The notes: generated from the letters alone by a model not told the origin. Positions 7,084-15,270 are shown, numbered from the stretch's first letter. The stretch: DNA of 26,240 bases from Nitrospira sp. ST-bin4 (GCA_002083565.1 MSXM01000074.1:1-26240); one strand, 5' to 3'. Made by a program: numbers and translations.

Positions 7084-8640
7084 GTGATCGCCCTCTTGCT
7101 GGTCGTGCTCATCTTGGTGCTGCCGATGACCACACTGGCGGAACCGGTAAGCGACGCAGGGACCGTCCAGGCTCAGTCGGCTCGCACCGAACCGCTCACC
7201 ATCGGTGAAGTCCTTGCCCGCATCGAGTTGAGGCACCCGCTGCTTCAGGCGACGGGAGCCGAGCGAACGAGGGCTCGAGCGAAGATTTTGAAGGCGCTCG
7301 GGGCCTGGGAACCGACGCTCAAGAGCAATACGCGCTTCCAACGTTTTCAGACGTGGAATCTCACGACCTCTCCCACAATTTTCGACACACATAACGCGGG
7401 CTATAACGACACCAAGCTGGCGGTCGGGCATCCCTGGGGGTTCAGCGTCGAGGCCGGCATGCGCAACGGCTTCGGAGATAACGGCAACCAAAGTACGATT
7501 GCTATCATCTCTGATATGAACGGCTTCTATGCTCAACAGCAAGCCATCCTCGCCGGGTCGTTCAATCTGATACGAGGCCTGATCATCAACGAGGAGAACG
7601 CCGAGTTTCAACAGGCTGAACTCGCGGGGCCGCAGGCGGAGATCAAGGTGGCTCAGAAACGGCAGGACCTCTATCTCGCCGGGGCCATTCAATATTGGGA
7701 TTGGCAGGTGGCGGTCAAGCAGGCCGAGGTGGTGAAGCAAGCGCTGGGGGTCGCCGAAGCCCGATTCACTCAGATCGAGGGCCAGGGCAAGGCCGGAAAG
7801 ATTGCGCTCCTCGATGTGGTCGAAATGGGTCAGGAAGTCCAGCGCCGCCGGGAGGCCGCCATCGCCGCGCAACGGAAGGTGGAGTATGAGCAGTACAAGC
7901 TGTCCCTCTTTCTCTGGGAGAACGGCGAGCCGGTGACGCCGAGGCCTGAGTGGGCGCCGGAGTTCACGGGCGAGACGCCGCTCCCGACCGAGGAGGACGT
8001 TGCCGCGGCCAAGCTGTCGGCCAGGGAAGATCGGCCGGAAGTGCGGGACCTCTACATCGAAGCCAAGATGAACAATATCGATCTTAGCCTCGGCAAGAAC
8101 AAGCTGCTCCCGAAGTTGAATCTTGAGGGGGGGCCGACCGAGGGCGTCACCGACTGGATTGTGGGGATCGGGTATCGCACCGGGGTTCACTTCGAGATGC
8201 CGCTGTTCCAGAGGGAAGGGCGTGGGAAGGTGATGGCCGCAGAAGTGGGCCAGGCACAATTGGCCTTGAAACAGCAATACTACGAACGGCAAGTCAGCTT
8301 CGATGTGGATAACTGGCTCTCGGCGATCGTGCGAGCCAGGGACCGGGTGAAGGCTGCCTCGGAATCGTACCGGTTGGCCAAGGTCCTGGAGGACGGCGAG
8401 CGTAAACGGTTTGAAATGGGGGCCACCAACATCCTGTTTGTCAATATACGCGAGCGCAACGCCGTCGAGGCAGCCTACCAGCTGTATCGTGCCCAGTACG
8501 ATTATGTGCTGGCGCGCGGCGGTCTCCTCTGGGCCAGAGGCGCTTTGTCAAAGCCGGTGGCGGACACCGTCTTGGCCAAGTATGGGGATCCTTTGACGGC
8601 AGCGGGGATCAACGGCTACAAGCAACCAGGCCGGGAGTAA
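7084..8640 (+). CDS. TolC-family outer-membrane efflux protein, copy 1 of 3
   Basis: The product has 518 residues. It starts with a signal peptide (LLLVVLILVLPMTTLA before EP) that has no lysine or arginine ahead of the hydrophobic core and no lipobox, so it is not a lipoprotein. Two outer-membrane efflux repeats follow: the first begins at GEVLARIELRHPLLQATG, and long helical segments such as AELAGPQAEIKVAQKRQDLY and VEMGQEVQRRREAAIAAQRK form the periplasmic tunnel. TolC trimers provide the exit channel for type I secretion and efflux. GTG at 7084 follows GGAAGGAG at good spacing. Copy 2 starts 23 bp after the stop, so the array looks like one operon. The cargo is unknown. Confidence 0.9.
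   Translation: MIALLLVVLILVLPMTTLAEPVSDAGTVQAQSARTEPLTIGEVLARIELRHPLLQATGAERTRARAKILKALGAWEPTLKSNTRFQRFQTWNLTTSPTIFDTHNAGYNDTKLAVGHPWGFSVEAGMRNGFGDNGNQSTIAIISDMNGFYAQQQAILAGSFNLIRGLIINEENAEFQQAELAGPQAEIKVAQKRQDLYLAGAIQYWDWQVAVKQAEVVKQALGVAEARFTQIEGQGKAGKIALLDVVEMGQEVQRRREAAIAAQRKVEYEQYKLSLFLWENGEPVTPRPEWAPEFTGETPLPTEEDVAAAKLSAREDRPEVRDLYIEAKMNNIDLSLGKNKLLPKLNLEGGPTEGVTDWIVGIGYRTGVHFEMPLFQREGRGKVMAAEVGQAQLALKQQYYERQVSFDVDNWLSAIVRARDRVKAASESYRLAKVLEDGERKRFEMGATNILFVNIRERNAVEAAYQLYRAQYDYVLARGGLLWARGALSKPVADTVLAKYGDPLTAAGINGYKQPGRE
7777..7902 (+). repeat. Near-identical 126-bp segment shared with TolC-like copy 2
   Basis: This segment differs from 9345-9470 at only two of 126 positions, including third-codon positions, while flanking parts of the two genes are clearly diverged. 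It is consistent with recent gene conversion or strong local constraint. Confidence 0.7.
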
Positions 8641-8663
8641 TCCGGCACAAGGAGCATCCTTCG

Positions 8664-10208
8664 ATGGCCGCTCTCTTATTCGTGATTCTGATCTTGCTTC
8701 CCGTGACGACACTGGCGGAACCGGCGCAGGATTCAAGTACGTTGAACTTGCAGTCCGCTCGCACCGAGCCCCTGACCATCGGTGAAGTCCTCGCCCGTAT
8801 TGAGTTGACGCATCCGCTGCTTCGAGCCACCGGGGTGGAACGGACGCAGGCCCGGGCGAAGATTCTGAAGGCGCTCGGGGCCTGGGAACCGACGCTCAGG
8901 AATATTACGGAGGCCGCTCGTTATCAGACGTGGAATTTCCTGTCCTACATTCGGGAGAATACGGGGGGATATAACGACACCAAGCTCGAGGTCGGGCACC
9001 CCTGGGGCTTCCGGGTTCATGGCGGGATCCGCAACGGCTTCGGGGATATCTCCACGCAGCACCTCCATGCTCAGATCCCTGATGTTCTGCTCTTCTATCC
9101 TCAGCAGCAAATGATCTTCGGCGGCTCGGCTCGCCTGCTGCGAGGCCTCATCGTCAACGAGGAGAACGCCGAATTTCAAAAGGCCGAACTCGCGGGACCA
9201 CAAGCGGAAATCACCATCGCCCAAAAACGACAGGATCTCTATCTCGCCGGGGCCATTCAATACTGGGATTGGCAGGTGGCGGTGAAACAGGCCGAGGTCC
9301 GGAAACAGAACCTGGCGGTCGCCGAAGCCCGACTCACCCAGGTCGAGGGCCAGGGCAAGGCCGGAAAGATTGCGCTCCTGGATGTGGTCGAAATGGGTCA
9401 GGAAGTCCAGCGCCGCCGGGAGGCCGCCATCGCCGCGCAACGGAATGTGGAGTATGAGCAGTACAAGCTGGCGCTCTTTCTCTGGGAGGGCGGCCAGCCG
9501 GTGACGCCACGACCGGAGTGGGCGCCGGAGTTCACGGGCGAGACGCCGCTCCCGACCGAGGAGGACATTGCCGCGGCCAAGGTGTCGGCAAAGGAAGATC
9601 GGCCGGAAGTGCGGGATCTCTATATTAAGGCCAAGATGAACAATATTGATCTCAAGCTGGCCAAGAACTACCTGCTGCCGAAGTTGGATTTTAAGGGGGG
9701 ACGAATGGACGCCCCTGCGGACTGGCTCATGGGAGTCGGCTATGGTTACCAGGGGGACTTTGCGATGCCCCTGCTCCAGCGGGAAGGGCGCGGGAAGGTC
9801 ATGTATGCGGAAGCGGACCAGCAGCAATTTGTCTTGCAACAGCTGTATACCGAGCAACAAGTCGGCGTAGACGTGGATAACTGGTTCTCGGCGATCGTGC
9901 GCGCCAGAGACCGGGTGAAGGCGGCGACGGAAGCTTACCGGTTGGCCAAGACGTTAGAGGAAGGCGAACGGACCCGCTTCAATTTGGGAGCCACCAGCAT
10001 TTTATTCGTAAACCTGCGAGAGCAGAACGCCGTTGAGGCGGCGTATGAGCTCTATCGTGCCCAGTATGATTATGTGTTGGCGCGCGGAGGTCTCCTCTGG
10101 GCCAGGGGCGCTTTGTCGAAGCCGGTGGCGGACAACGTCTTGGCCAAATACGGGAATCCTCTGACGGCGGCCGGCATGAACGGCCACAAACAACCGGGAC
10201 GCGATTAA
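8664..10208 (+). CDS. TolC-family outer-membrane efflux protein, copy 2 of 3
   Basis: The product has 514 residues and is a close paralogue of copy 1. The signal peptide (ALLFVILILLPVTTLA before EP) again lacks a charged N-region. It shares the tunnel-helix blocks GEVLARIELTHPLLRATG, LIVNEENAEFQKAELAGPQA and QYWDWQVAVKQAEV with copy 1. It differs mainly in the segment after residue 85 and around GGRMDAPADWLMGVGYGY, which should correspond to the barrel strands and loops. ATG at 8664 has AAGGAG upstream. Only 23 bp separate it from copy 1 and 25 bp from copy 3. It probably shares inner-membrane partners with the other copies, but whether they form mixed trimers is unknown. Confidence 0.9.
   Translation: MAALLFVILILLPVTTLAEPAQDSSTLNLQSARTEPLTIGEVLARIELTHPLLRATGVERTQARAKILKALGAWEPTLRNITEAARYQTWNFLSYIRENTGGYNDTKLEVGHPWGFRVHGGIRNGFGDISTQHLHAQIPDVLLFYPQQQMIFGGSARLLRGLIVNEENAEFQKAELAGPQAEITIAQKRQDLYLAGAIQYWDWQVAVKQAEVRKQNLAVAEARLTQVEGQGKAGKIALLDVVEMGQEVQRRREAAIAAQRNVEYEQYKLALFLWEGGQPVTPRPEWAPEFTGETPLPTEEDIAAAKVSAKEDRPEVRDLYIKAKMNNIDLKLAKNYLLPKLDFKGGRMDAPADWLMGVGYGYQGDFAMPLLQREGRGKVMYAEADQQQFVLQQLYTEQQVGVDVDNWFSAIVRARDRVKAATEAYRLAKTLEEGERTRFNLGATSILFVNLREQNAVEAAYELYRAQYDYVLARGGLLWARGALSKPVADNVLAKYGNPLTAAGMNGHKQPGRD
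9345..9470 (+). repeat. Near-identical 126-bp segment shared with TolC-like copy 1
   Basis: Partner of the segment at 7777-7902, with two mismatches in 126 bp. The matching stretch in copy 3 has many more synonymous differences, so copies 1 and 2 exchanged sequence or separated more recently. Confidence 0.7.
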
Positions 10209-10233
10209 TTCAGCGACAAGGGGGCATTCTTTC

Positions 10234-11823
10234 GTGATCACTTTGTTGGTGGCCTTGTTAGTCTGGTTACCGGTGACTGTCTTTGCGCAAACTCCAACGG
10301 TCATGGCGCCGCCGAGTCCGACTTCTGCCAGGACCGCCCCCTTGACCATTGAAGAGGTGTTGGCCAAAATTGAGTTGACCCATCCGCTGCTCCGGGCAAC
10401 CGGACTGGAGCGGGCGCAGGCTCGGGCGAAAGTCCTGAAAGCGTTGGCTGCGTGGGAACCGAAGCTTCTGAACGACCTCGAGTACGACCGGTATCAGACA
10501 TATAATCTGACGAACGTGGTTGGCACCAATACCCTGGGTGCCGGCTATAGCGATACCAAGCTCAAGGTTGCGCACCCCTGGGGGTGGGAGATCTTCGCCG
10601 GCCTCCGTAACGGCTTTGGGGATAGATCTTCTATAGGTGGCTTCGACGGCGTCAGGGCCCAACGTGTTGGGAGTCCTGCGGTGGCGATCCCTCAAGACCT
10701 GCAAGGGTTCTGGCCGCAGCAAATGATCATCGTCGGCGGAGCGTTTAATGTCTTGCGGGGGTTCATGATGAACCCTGAGTTTGCGGAGTTACAACAGGCT
10801 GAAATCTCGAAGCCGCAAGCTGAAGTAAAGGTGGCCCAGAAACGGCAGGATCTGTTCCTGGCCGGGGCCGTTCAATACTGGGACTGGCAGGTGGCCGTCA
10901 AGCAGGCGGAAGTACAGAGGCAGACCTTGGCGGTCGCGGAAGACCGATTTACCCAGGTAGACGGCCGGGCAAAAGCAGGAGCCGTCGCCCTGCTCGATGC
11001 CGTTGAGGCCGCGCAAGAAGTTCAGCGCCGCCGTGAGGCTGCCATCGCCGCGCAACGGAAGGTGGAATACGAACAGTACAAGCTATCCCTTTTTCTCTGG
11101 GAAAACGGCGAGCCTGTGACTCCGCTGCCGGAATGGGCGCCGGAATTCACGGGAGAGACGCCATTGCCGACCGAGCAGGAGATTGCGGCAGCCAAAGAGG
11201 CGGCAATGGAAGACCGGCCGGAAGTGCGGGAACTGGCGATCGAGATTCAGATGAACGCCATCCAGCTCAAGCTGGCGAAAAATAATCTGCTTCCAAAGCT
11301 CACGGTTTCAGGTGGGCCGGTGACGGGCGGTATCTATTATTTTGGAGGGTTCGCCTACCATTGGGGGGCCCTCTTCAGCATGCCGCTGTTCAATCGAGCG
11401 GCCCGTGGAGAAGTGACCTATGCGGAAGCTCAGCAAGAACGGCTGCATTACCAATTATTGCACGCAGAGCAAAGTGTCACTCTTGACGTCGACAACTGGG
11501 TGTCCGCAATCGTGCGGGCCAGAGATCGCGTGAGGGCCGCCACGGAATCCTATCGATTGGCCAAGGCGCTGGAAGCCGGCGAACGCACCCGCTTCACGAT
11601 GGGGGCGACCAACTTGTTGTTCGTCAACACGCGCGAGCGCAATGCTGTTGAAGCGGCCTATGATCTGTATCGTGCCCAGTACGATTATGTATTGGCGCGA
11701 GGAGGGTACCTTTGGGCAAAAGGGGCCCTGTCGAAGCCTGTCGCGGAGACAGTTCTTGCGAAGTACGGAGACCCGTCCGTCTCGGCCGGAACGTCCGGCC
11801 AGCAGACGGGGGGACGTGATTAA
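10234..11823 (+). CDS. TolC-family outer-membrane efflux protein, copy 3 of 3
   Basis: The product has 529 residues and is the most diverged of the three paralogues. The signal peptide is LLVALLVWLPVTVFA before QTP. The first repeat begins at EEVLAKIELTHPLLRATG. An insertion of about 15 residues (FDGVRAQRVGSPAVAIPQDL) lengthens the region that is variable among the copies, probably an extracellular or barrel loop. VEYEQYKLSLFLWENGEPVTP is identical to copy 1 rather than copy 2, giving a mosaic pattern. The start is GTG at 10234 with AAGGGGG upstream. It is the copy nearest to the ABC-like and HlyD-like genes, so it is the best guess for their dedicated exit channel. Confidence 0.9.
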   Translation: MITLLVALLVWLPVTVFAQTPTVMAPPSPTSARTAPLTIEEVLAKIELTHPLLRATGLERAQARAKVLKALAAWEPKLLNDLEYDRYQTYNLTNVVGTNTLGAGYSDTKLKVAHPWGWEIFAGLRNGFGDRSSIGGFDGVRAQRVGSPAVAIPQDLQGFWPQQMIIVGGAFNVLRGFMMNPEFAELQQAEISKPQAEVKVAQKRQDLFLAGAVQYWDWQVAVKQAEVQRQTLAVAEDRFTQVDGRAKAGAVALLDAVEAAQEVQRRREAAIAAQRKVEYEQYKLSLFLWENGEPVTPLPEWAPEFTGETPLPTEQEIAAAKEAAMEDRPEVRELAIEIQMNAIQLKLAKNNLLPKLTVSGGPVTGGIYYFGGFAYHWGALFSMPLFNRAARGEVTYAEAQQERLHYQLLHAEQSVTLDVDNWVSAIVRARDRVRAATESYRLAKALEAGERTRFTMGATNLLFVNTRERNAVEAAYDLYRAQYDYVLARGGYLWAKGALSKPVAETVLAKYGDPSVSAGTSGQQTGGRD

Positions 11824-11835
11824 GCGTTTGTAAGT

Positions 11836-11983
11836 AAGGTAGGGGGCACTAACCCATAGTAGGCCTACACCTACCTTTGTAGAATTGAGAAGGCTATCTT
11901 GCCCCTGGTAGTTAAAGGTGAGATGGACGATTTTCGACGGATGGAAGCAAGCAAGATGGTAGCAACGGGCCGATAGCTTTTTT
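11836..11983 (+). promoter_or_regulatory. Structured leader ahead of the ABC-like gene, attenuator-like
   Basis: The 180-bp gap between the third TolC-like gene and the ABC-like gene contains two pairings. AAGGTAGG (11836-11843) is complementary to CCTACCTT (11870-11877), with the palindrome GTAGGCCTAC inside. GCTATC plus GCCC (11893-11904) can pair with GGGC plus GATAGC (11967-11977), directly followed by TTTTTT (11978-11983). The second resembles an intrinsic terminator with a long loop, just before the strong GGAGGGGGAGG ribosome-binding region. It might tune expression of the inner-membrane genes relative to the outer-membrane genes. Confidence 0.3.
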
Positions 11984-12003
11984 ATCCTGGAGGGGGAGGT
12001 GGT

Positions 12004-13680
12004 ATGAGAGAGCAACACAAGTCGCAACAGCCGAACCTGTTACAAGCGCTATTGAGCCAGCTCGCTTTGGCCGCACGCCTTGAGCGCAAGGTTCTGACCC
12101 TGATGGTCTCCTACGCTCTTGCAATCGCATTCTTTTCTCTTATCATTCCACTGACCGTCCAGGAGTTGGTGAGCACGTTCTCCTATGCGGTCCAGCCGGT
12201 CATGGTGTGGACATTGACCGGCATCATGATGACGGTGTTGTTGTTTGTCGGCATCTTCAAGGCGTTCCATTTCTATGCCGTGGAAATGCTGCAGCGCCGC
12301 CTCTTTGCGAGGGTGGCGATCTCAATGGTGCAGCGGATGCCTCAGTTCCGCTTTCAAGGGTATAAACCGCAAATGGCGAACTATTTTACAGAGACGATCT
12401 ACATGCAGCGCGCACTCTCCGCAGTGCTCCTTGATATGCTGAACGTGCTCGTCGGCGGAACCGTCGGCATGGCCCTGTTGGTCATCTACCACCCCTATTT
12501 CCTCGTGTATGACTTGATGCTGATGGTCGGCTTCGTATTCACGTTTTTTGTCATGTCTCGTGGGGCTGTGCGGACGCATCTTGATATGTCCCACGCCAAG
12601 TATAACGTCTTGAATTGGATTCAGGAGGTCTCGCAGAACCTGCTGCATCTCAAGTCTACTGATAGCCAGCCCTGGCTCATGCAGAAGACCGACGACCTCG
12701 TCAATGCGTATACGGAGACCCGCAAGGCGCGTTTTGCCGTGCTCCTGCGGCAATTCCTGTCGGCGGTGGGAGGGATGGCGATTGCGCAGGGCGGTGCGCT
12801 GGCAACGGCCGGCTGGCTCCTCTCCGACGGGCAATTAACCCTCGGCCAGTTGGTTGCGGTGGAAGTCGTCGTGGGCGCGCTCGTCCTCAATTTCGAGGCG
12901 CTCATCAAGAGCATGGCGCATGTCTATTACTTCTTCACGGGCGTAACGGAACTGAACGCCTTCTTCTCGACTGCGGAGGATGAAGCCACAAAGGGGACTG
13001 CAGTACCCCTGCCTGCTCCCTCAGTTCATGGTCTCATGGTCACTTGCAAAGGAGTCAGTCTCGTTCATAACGGAGCGCAGATATTTGAGAATTTCAACCT
13101 GGAAGTCGCGCCCGGCGAGAAGGTCGGTATTTATGCCAGGACCCCCGCGGCGAAAATGGCTCTGTCCAGAGTGCTGGCCGGGCTTGAAGCGCCGAGCAGC
13201 GGTGTCATTCAGTACAATGGTGTGGATATCCGCTACGTCGATCCCAGTGCCATCAACAGATGCCGCAGCCTCGTGATCGATTCACAGCATACTCTGCTGG
13301 AAGGGACTATCGAGGATAACATCGTACTGGGACGCCCCTATGTCTCCTATGATAGTCTGGCCTGGGCGCTCCGTTTCACGGAGCTTGAAGAAGTCATCGA
13401 AGCTCTCCCGCGTGGTATCAAGTCCGATGTCGGTGCGCTTGGAGACGTTCTTGCTCCGACCCATATCGTGCAAATATTGCTGGCCCGCGCGATCCTCGGG
13501 CGTCCGCAACTCCTGATTTTCGATGGATTGATTCACAGCATGGATCCAGCCCTGCGGGAGACGATCTTGCGCCGGCTGTGCTCCAAGCAAGAGCCATGGT
13601 CGGCCATTTTCATTTCAACCGATCCGAACTTGACGGAGCATACAGACCGTCGTGTGATGTTGCATCACGTTCATGCGTAA
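12004..13680 (+). CDS. ABC-exporter-like protein with degenerate nucleotide-binding domain
   Basis: The product has 558 residues. Residues 30-310 form an ABC exporter membrane domain of the type I secretion kind (hydrophobic segments such as VLTLMVSYALAIAFFSLIIP and VGMALLVIYHPYFLVYDLML), without a C39 peptidase. Residues 345-555 align with an ABC ATPase domain, but the motifs are lost. Walker A reads ARTPAAKMA (378-386, lysine kept, glycines gone). The signature reads LAPTHIV (483-489) instead of LSGGQ. Walker B ends LLIFDG with Gly508 replacing the catalytic Glu. The H-loop His is Asp540. The Q-loop Gln is also not in register. GTIEDNI and the D-loop SMDP persist. The frame is uninterrupted with a strong GGAGGGGGAGG upstream, so it is probably a functional protein with little or no ATPase activity. 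HlyD follows downstream. Confidence 0.88.
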   Translation: MREQHKSQQPNLLQALLSQLALAARLERKVLTLMVSYALAIAFFSLIIPLTVQELVSTFSYAVQPVMVWTLTGIMMTVLLFVGIFKAFHFYAVEMLQRRLFARVAISMVQRMPQFRFQGYKPQMANYFTETIYMQRALSAVLLDMLNVLVGGTVGMALLVIYHPYFLVYDLMLMVGFVFTFFVMSRGAVRTHLDMSHAKYNVLNWIQEVSQNLLHLKSTDSQPWLMQKTDDLVNAYTETRKARFAVLLRQFLSAVGGMAIAQGGALATAGWLLSDGQLTLGQLVAVEVVVGALVLNFEALIKSMAHVYYFFTGVTELNAFFSTAEDEATKGTAVPLPAPSVHGLMVTCKGVSLVHNGAQIFENFNLEVAPGEKVGIYARTPAAKMALSRVLAGLEAPSSGVIQYNGVDIRYVDPSAINRCRSLVIDSQHTLLEGTIEDNIVLGRPYVSYDSLAWALRFTELEEVIEALPRGIKSDVGALGDVLAPTHIVQILLARAILGRPQLLIFDGLIHSMDPALRETILRRLCSKQEPWSAIFISTDPNLTEHTDRRVMLHHVHA

Positions 13681-13783
13681 GTGACGCAAGGAAACGATCG
13701 ATGATGATCAACGAAAATGGTGAATCCGTACAAGGGAATCAACAAGGTACAGTAACACCTAGCGTAGGAAAAATGGAGGCTCC

Positions 13784-15226
13784 ATGGCTGGCCTAAATCG
13801 CAATCCGGGAGAGAATGCCCTGACGCTTGCTCACCAAGGGGCAGGCTTACAGGCTGTATCGATCGAAAACGTAAGTGCCACAACGAAAATGTCCTCGTGG
13901 GAGGCCGTCAAGATTCCCAATCGGTTACTCTCAATGGGTCGTGTGACTCTGACTCTTCTGATCCTCTTTCTCTTGATCATTGAATTTGTGCCGTGGACCC
14001 AGACTGTGACAGCCACGGGTCGACTCTCCGCCTATACGCCCTATGAGCGACCGCAAGAGATGGAAGCCCGGATCACCGGCCGCCTCAAGGAGTGGCATGT
14101 GATGGAAGGTGTCAAAGTCAAGAAGGGCGATCTGATTCTCGAACTCGAGGATTACGATCCGAACTTTATTGCTCCTGAACTTCTCGCCCTGTTCGAACAG
14201 CGCAAAGTCGCGCTGCAACAGACTCGCCAGGCAGCCCTGGCCAGGGCCGACCAACTCAATAAGCGCATCGGACAGATGCAGAAACTCGTGCTGGCCGCAG
14301 TGCCGTCGGCGGATGCCCGCGTCACCGAGGCCGACAACAGAGTGCGCGAAGCCCAGCAAAAGGTTGAGGCTGCCAAGATCGATGTCACCACCGCGCAACT
14401 CAATGTGGACCGGCATCGGCAGCTGATTAAGGATGGGTTCGTCTCGCAACGCGAACTGGAGTTGACGATTCAAACTGAAATCGGCACCAAAGCCATGCTG
14501 CAGGCGGCGCAGGCCAATCTGCAAGCAGCCGAGCAGGCCCGCGCATCACTGAGTTTCGGCCGGGATCAAATCACCGCAGATGTGCAGCAGAAGCTCATTG
14601 ATGCGACCGCAGCCCGTGACAACGCGATTGCCGAAGCCGCCAGGGCGACGGATCAATTGGCGGACATCTCAGTGAAGCAGGAAAGCGCACAACAGCGCAT
14701 TCAATTTGCGCGCGTTGAGGCCCCAATCGATGGCACAGTGGTCAAGATGGCGCGGGTTGGTATCGGAGAGACGGTGAAACAGGGTGAAACTCTGGTGACT
14801 ATTTCTCCGTCCGCTCAAGATAAGGCGATTGAAATGGTGGCAGAGGGACTGGACTCTCCGTTGTTGACCCCCGGACGGAAGGTCAGACTCGTATTTTTCG
14901 GAATTCCAGCGATCCCGCTTCCGGCCTGGCCTGAATTGATGGCCGGCACTCGCGGAGGCATTATCAAGGTGGTCGATCAGATCGACGACGGCAAGGGGAA
15001 TTACCGGTTCTGGGTTGTTCCCGATCCGGAAGATGGTCAACCATGGCCGGAACAGGCTCAAGTGCGGCAGGGAACCAGGGTGCTGGGGTGGGTTATCTTA
15101 AATCGTGTCCCGCTTTGGTATGAACTGTGGCGGCGATTCAATTTCTTCCCGCCTGATTATAAGGAACAGTCCCCAAGCCTGTTTGACATGCTCATGCCCA
15201 AGTCAACCGGGAGAGTCGCGAAGTAG
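13784..15226 (+). CDS. HlyD-family membrane fusion (periplasmic adaptor) protein
   Basis: The product has 480 residues. A cytoplasmic N-terminus of about 50 residues precedes one membrane segment (VTLTLLILFLLIIEFVPW). A split lipoyl-like domain follows: ITGRLKEWHVMEGVKVKKGD near residues 95-120 and RVEAPIDGTVVKMARVGIGE near 310-330. Between them lies a long alpha-helical coiled coil rich in Ala and Gln (about 130-305) that would contact the TolC tunnel. The C-terminal part (IPLPAWPELMAGTRGGIIKVVDQID) is the beta-barrel region. The adaptor joins the ABC-like protein to an outer-membrane channel. ATG at 13784 has a good GGAG site at 13774-13777. It ends the presumed operon; the hairpin at 15235-15270 follows. 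Confidence 0.9.
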   Translation: MAGLNRNPGENALTLAHQGAGLQAVSIENVSATTKMSSWEAVKIPNRLLSMGRVTLTLLILFLLIIEFVPWTQTVTATGRLSAYTPYERPQEMEARITGRLKEWHVMEGVKVKKGDLILELEDYDPNFIAPELLALFEQRKVALQQTRQAALARADQLNKRIGQMQKLVLAAVPSADARVTEADNRVREAQQKVEAAKIDVTTAQLNVDRHRQLIKDGFVSQRELELTIQTEIGTKAMLQAAQANLQAAEQARASLSFGRDQITADVQQKLIDATAARDNAIAEAARATDQLADISVKQESAQQRIQFARVEAPIDGTVVKMARVGIGETVKQGETLVTISPSAQDKAIEMVAEGLDSPLLTPGRKVRLVFFGIPAIPLPAWPELMAGTRGGIIKVVDQIDDGKGNYRFWVVPDPEDGQPWPEQAQVRQGTRVLGWVILNRVPLWYELWRRFNFFPPDYKEQSPSLFDMLMPKSTGRVAK

Positions 15227-15234
15227 TTCCAGAG

Positions 15235-15270
15235 TCAGGGGTGTTCCCCAGCAATGGGGGACACCCCTGA
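15235..15270 (+). terminator. Strong hairpin after the HlyD gene, probable terminator
   Basis: A 15-bp stem (15235-15249 with 15256-15270), with one G-U wobble and loop AGCAAT, starts nine bases after the HlyD stop codon. No T-run follows it, so it is either a rho-independent terminator of an unusual kind or an mRNA 3'-end stabiliser. Confidence 0.5.

Noticed and set aside
6922..8292. Open minus-strand frame continuing upstream of the nhaR-like gene, antisense to the first TolC gene
   Set aside because: It only extends the regulator's frame. The LysR family start is at 6921, and the plus-strand TolC gene is clearly coding with paralogues. A similar antisense frame exists over copy 2 because of shared codon bias.
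8733..9860. Minus-strand 375-codon frame opposite TolC-like copy 2
   Set aside because: It is a shadow of a well-supported gene; its amino-acid pattern matches the antisense of copy 1 and no protein family.
12004..13680. The degenerate ABC motifs as a sequencing error or frameshift
   Set aside because: The frame is continuous, the downstream domain keeps conserved GTIEDNI and SMDP elements in register, and changes are scattered substitutions rather than a frame break.
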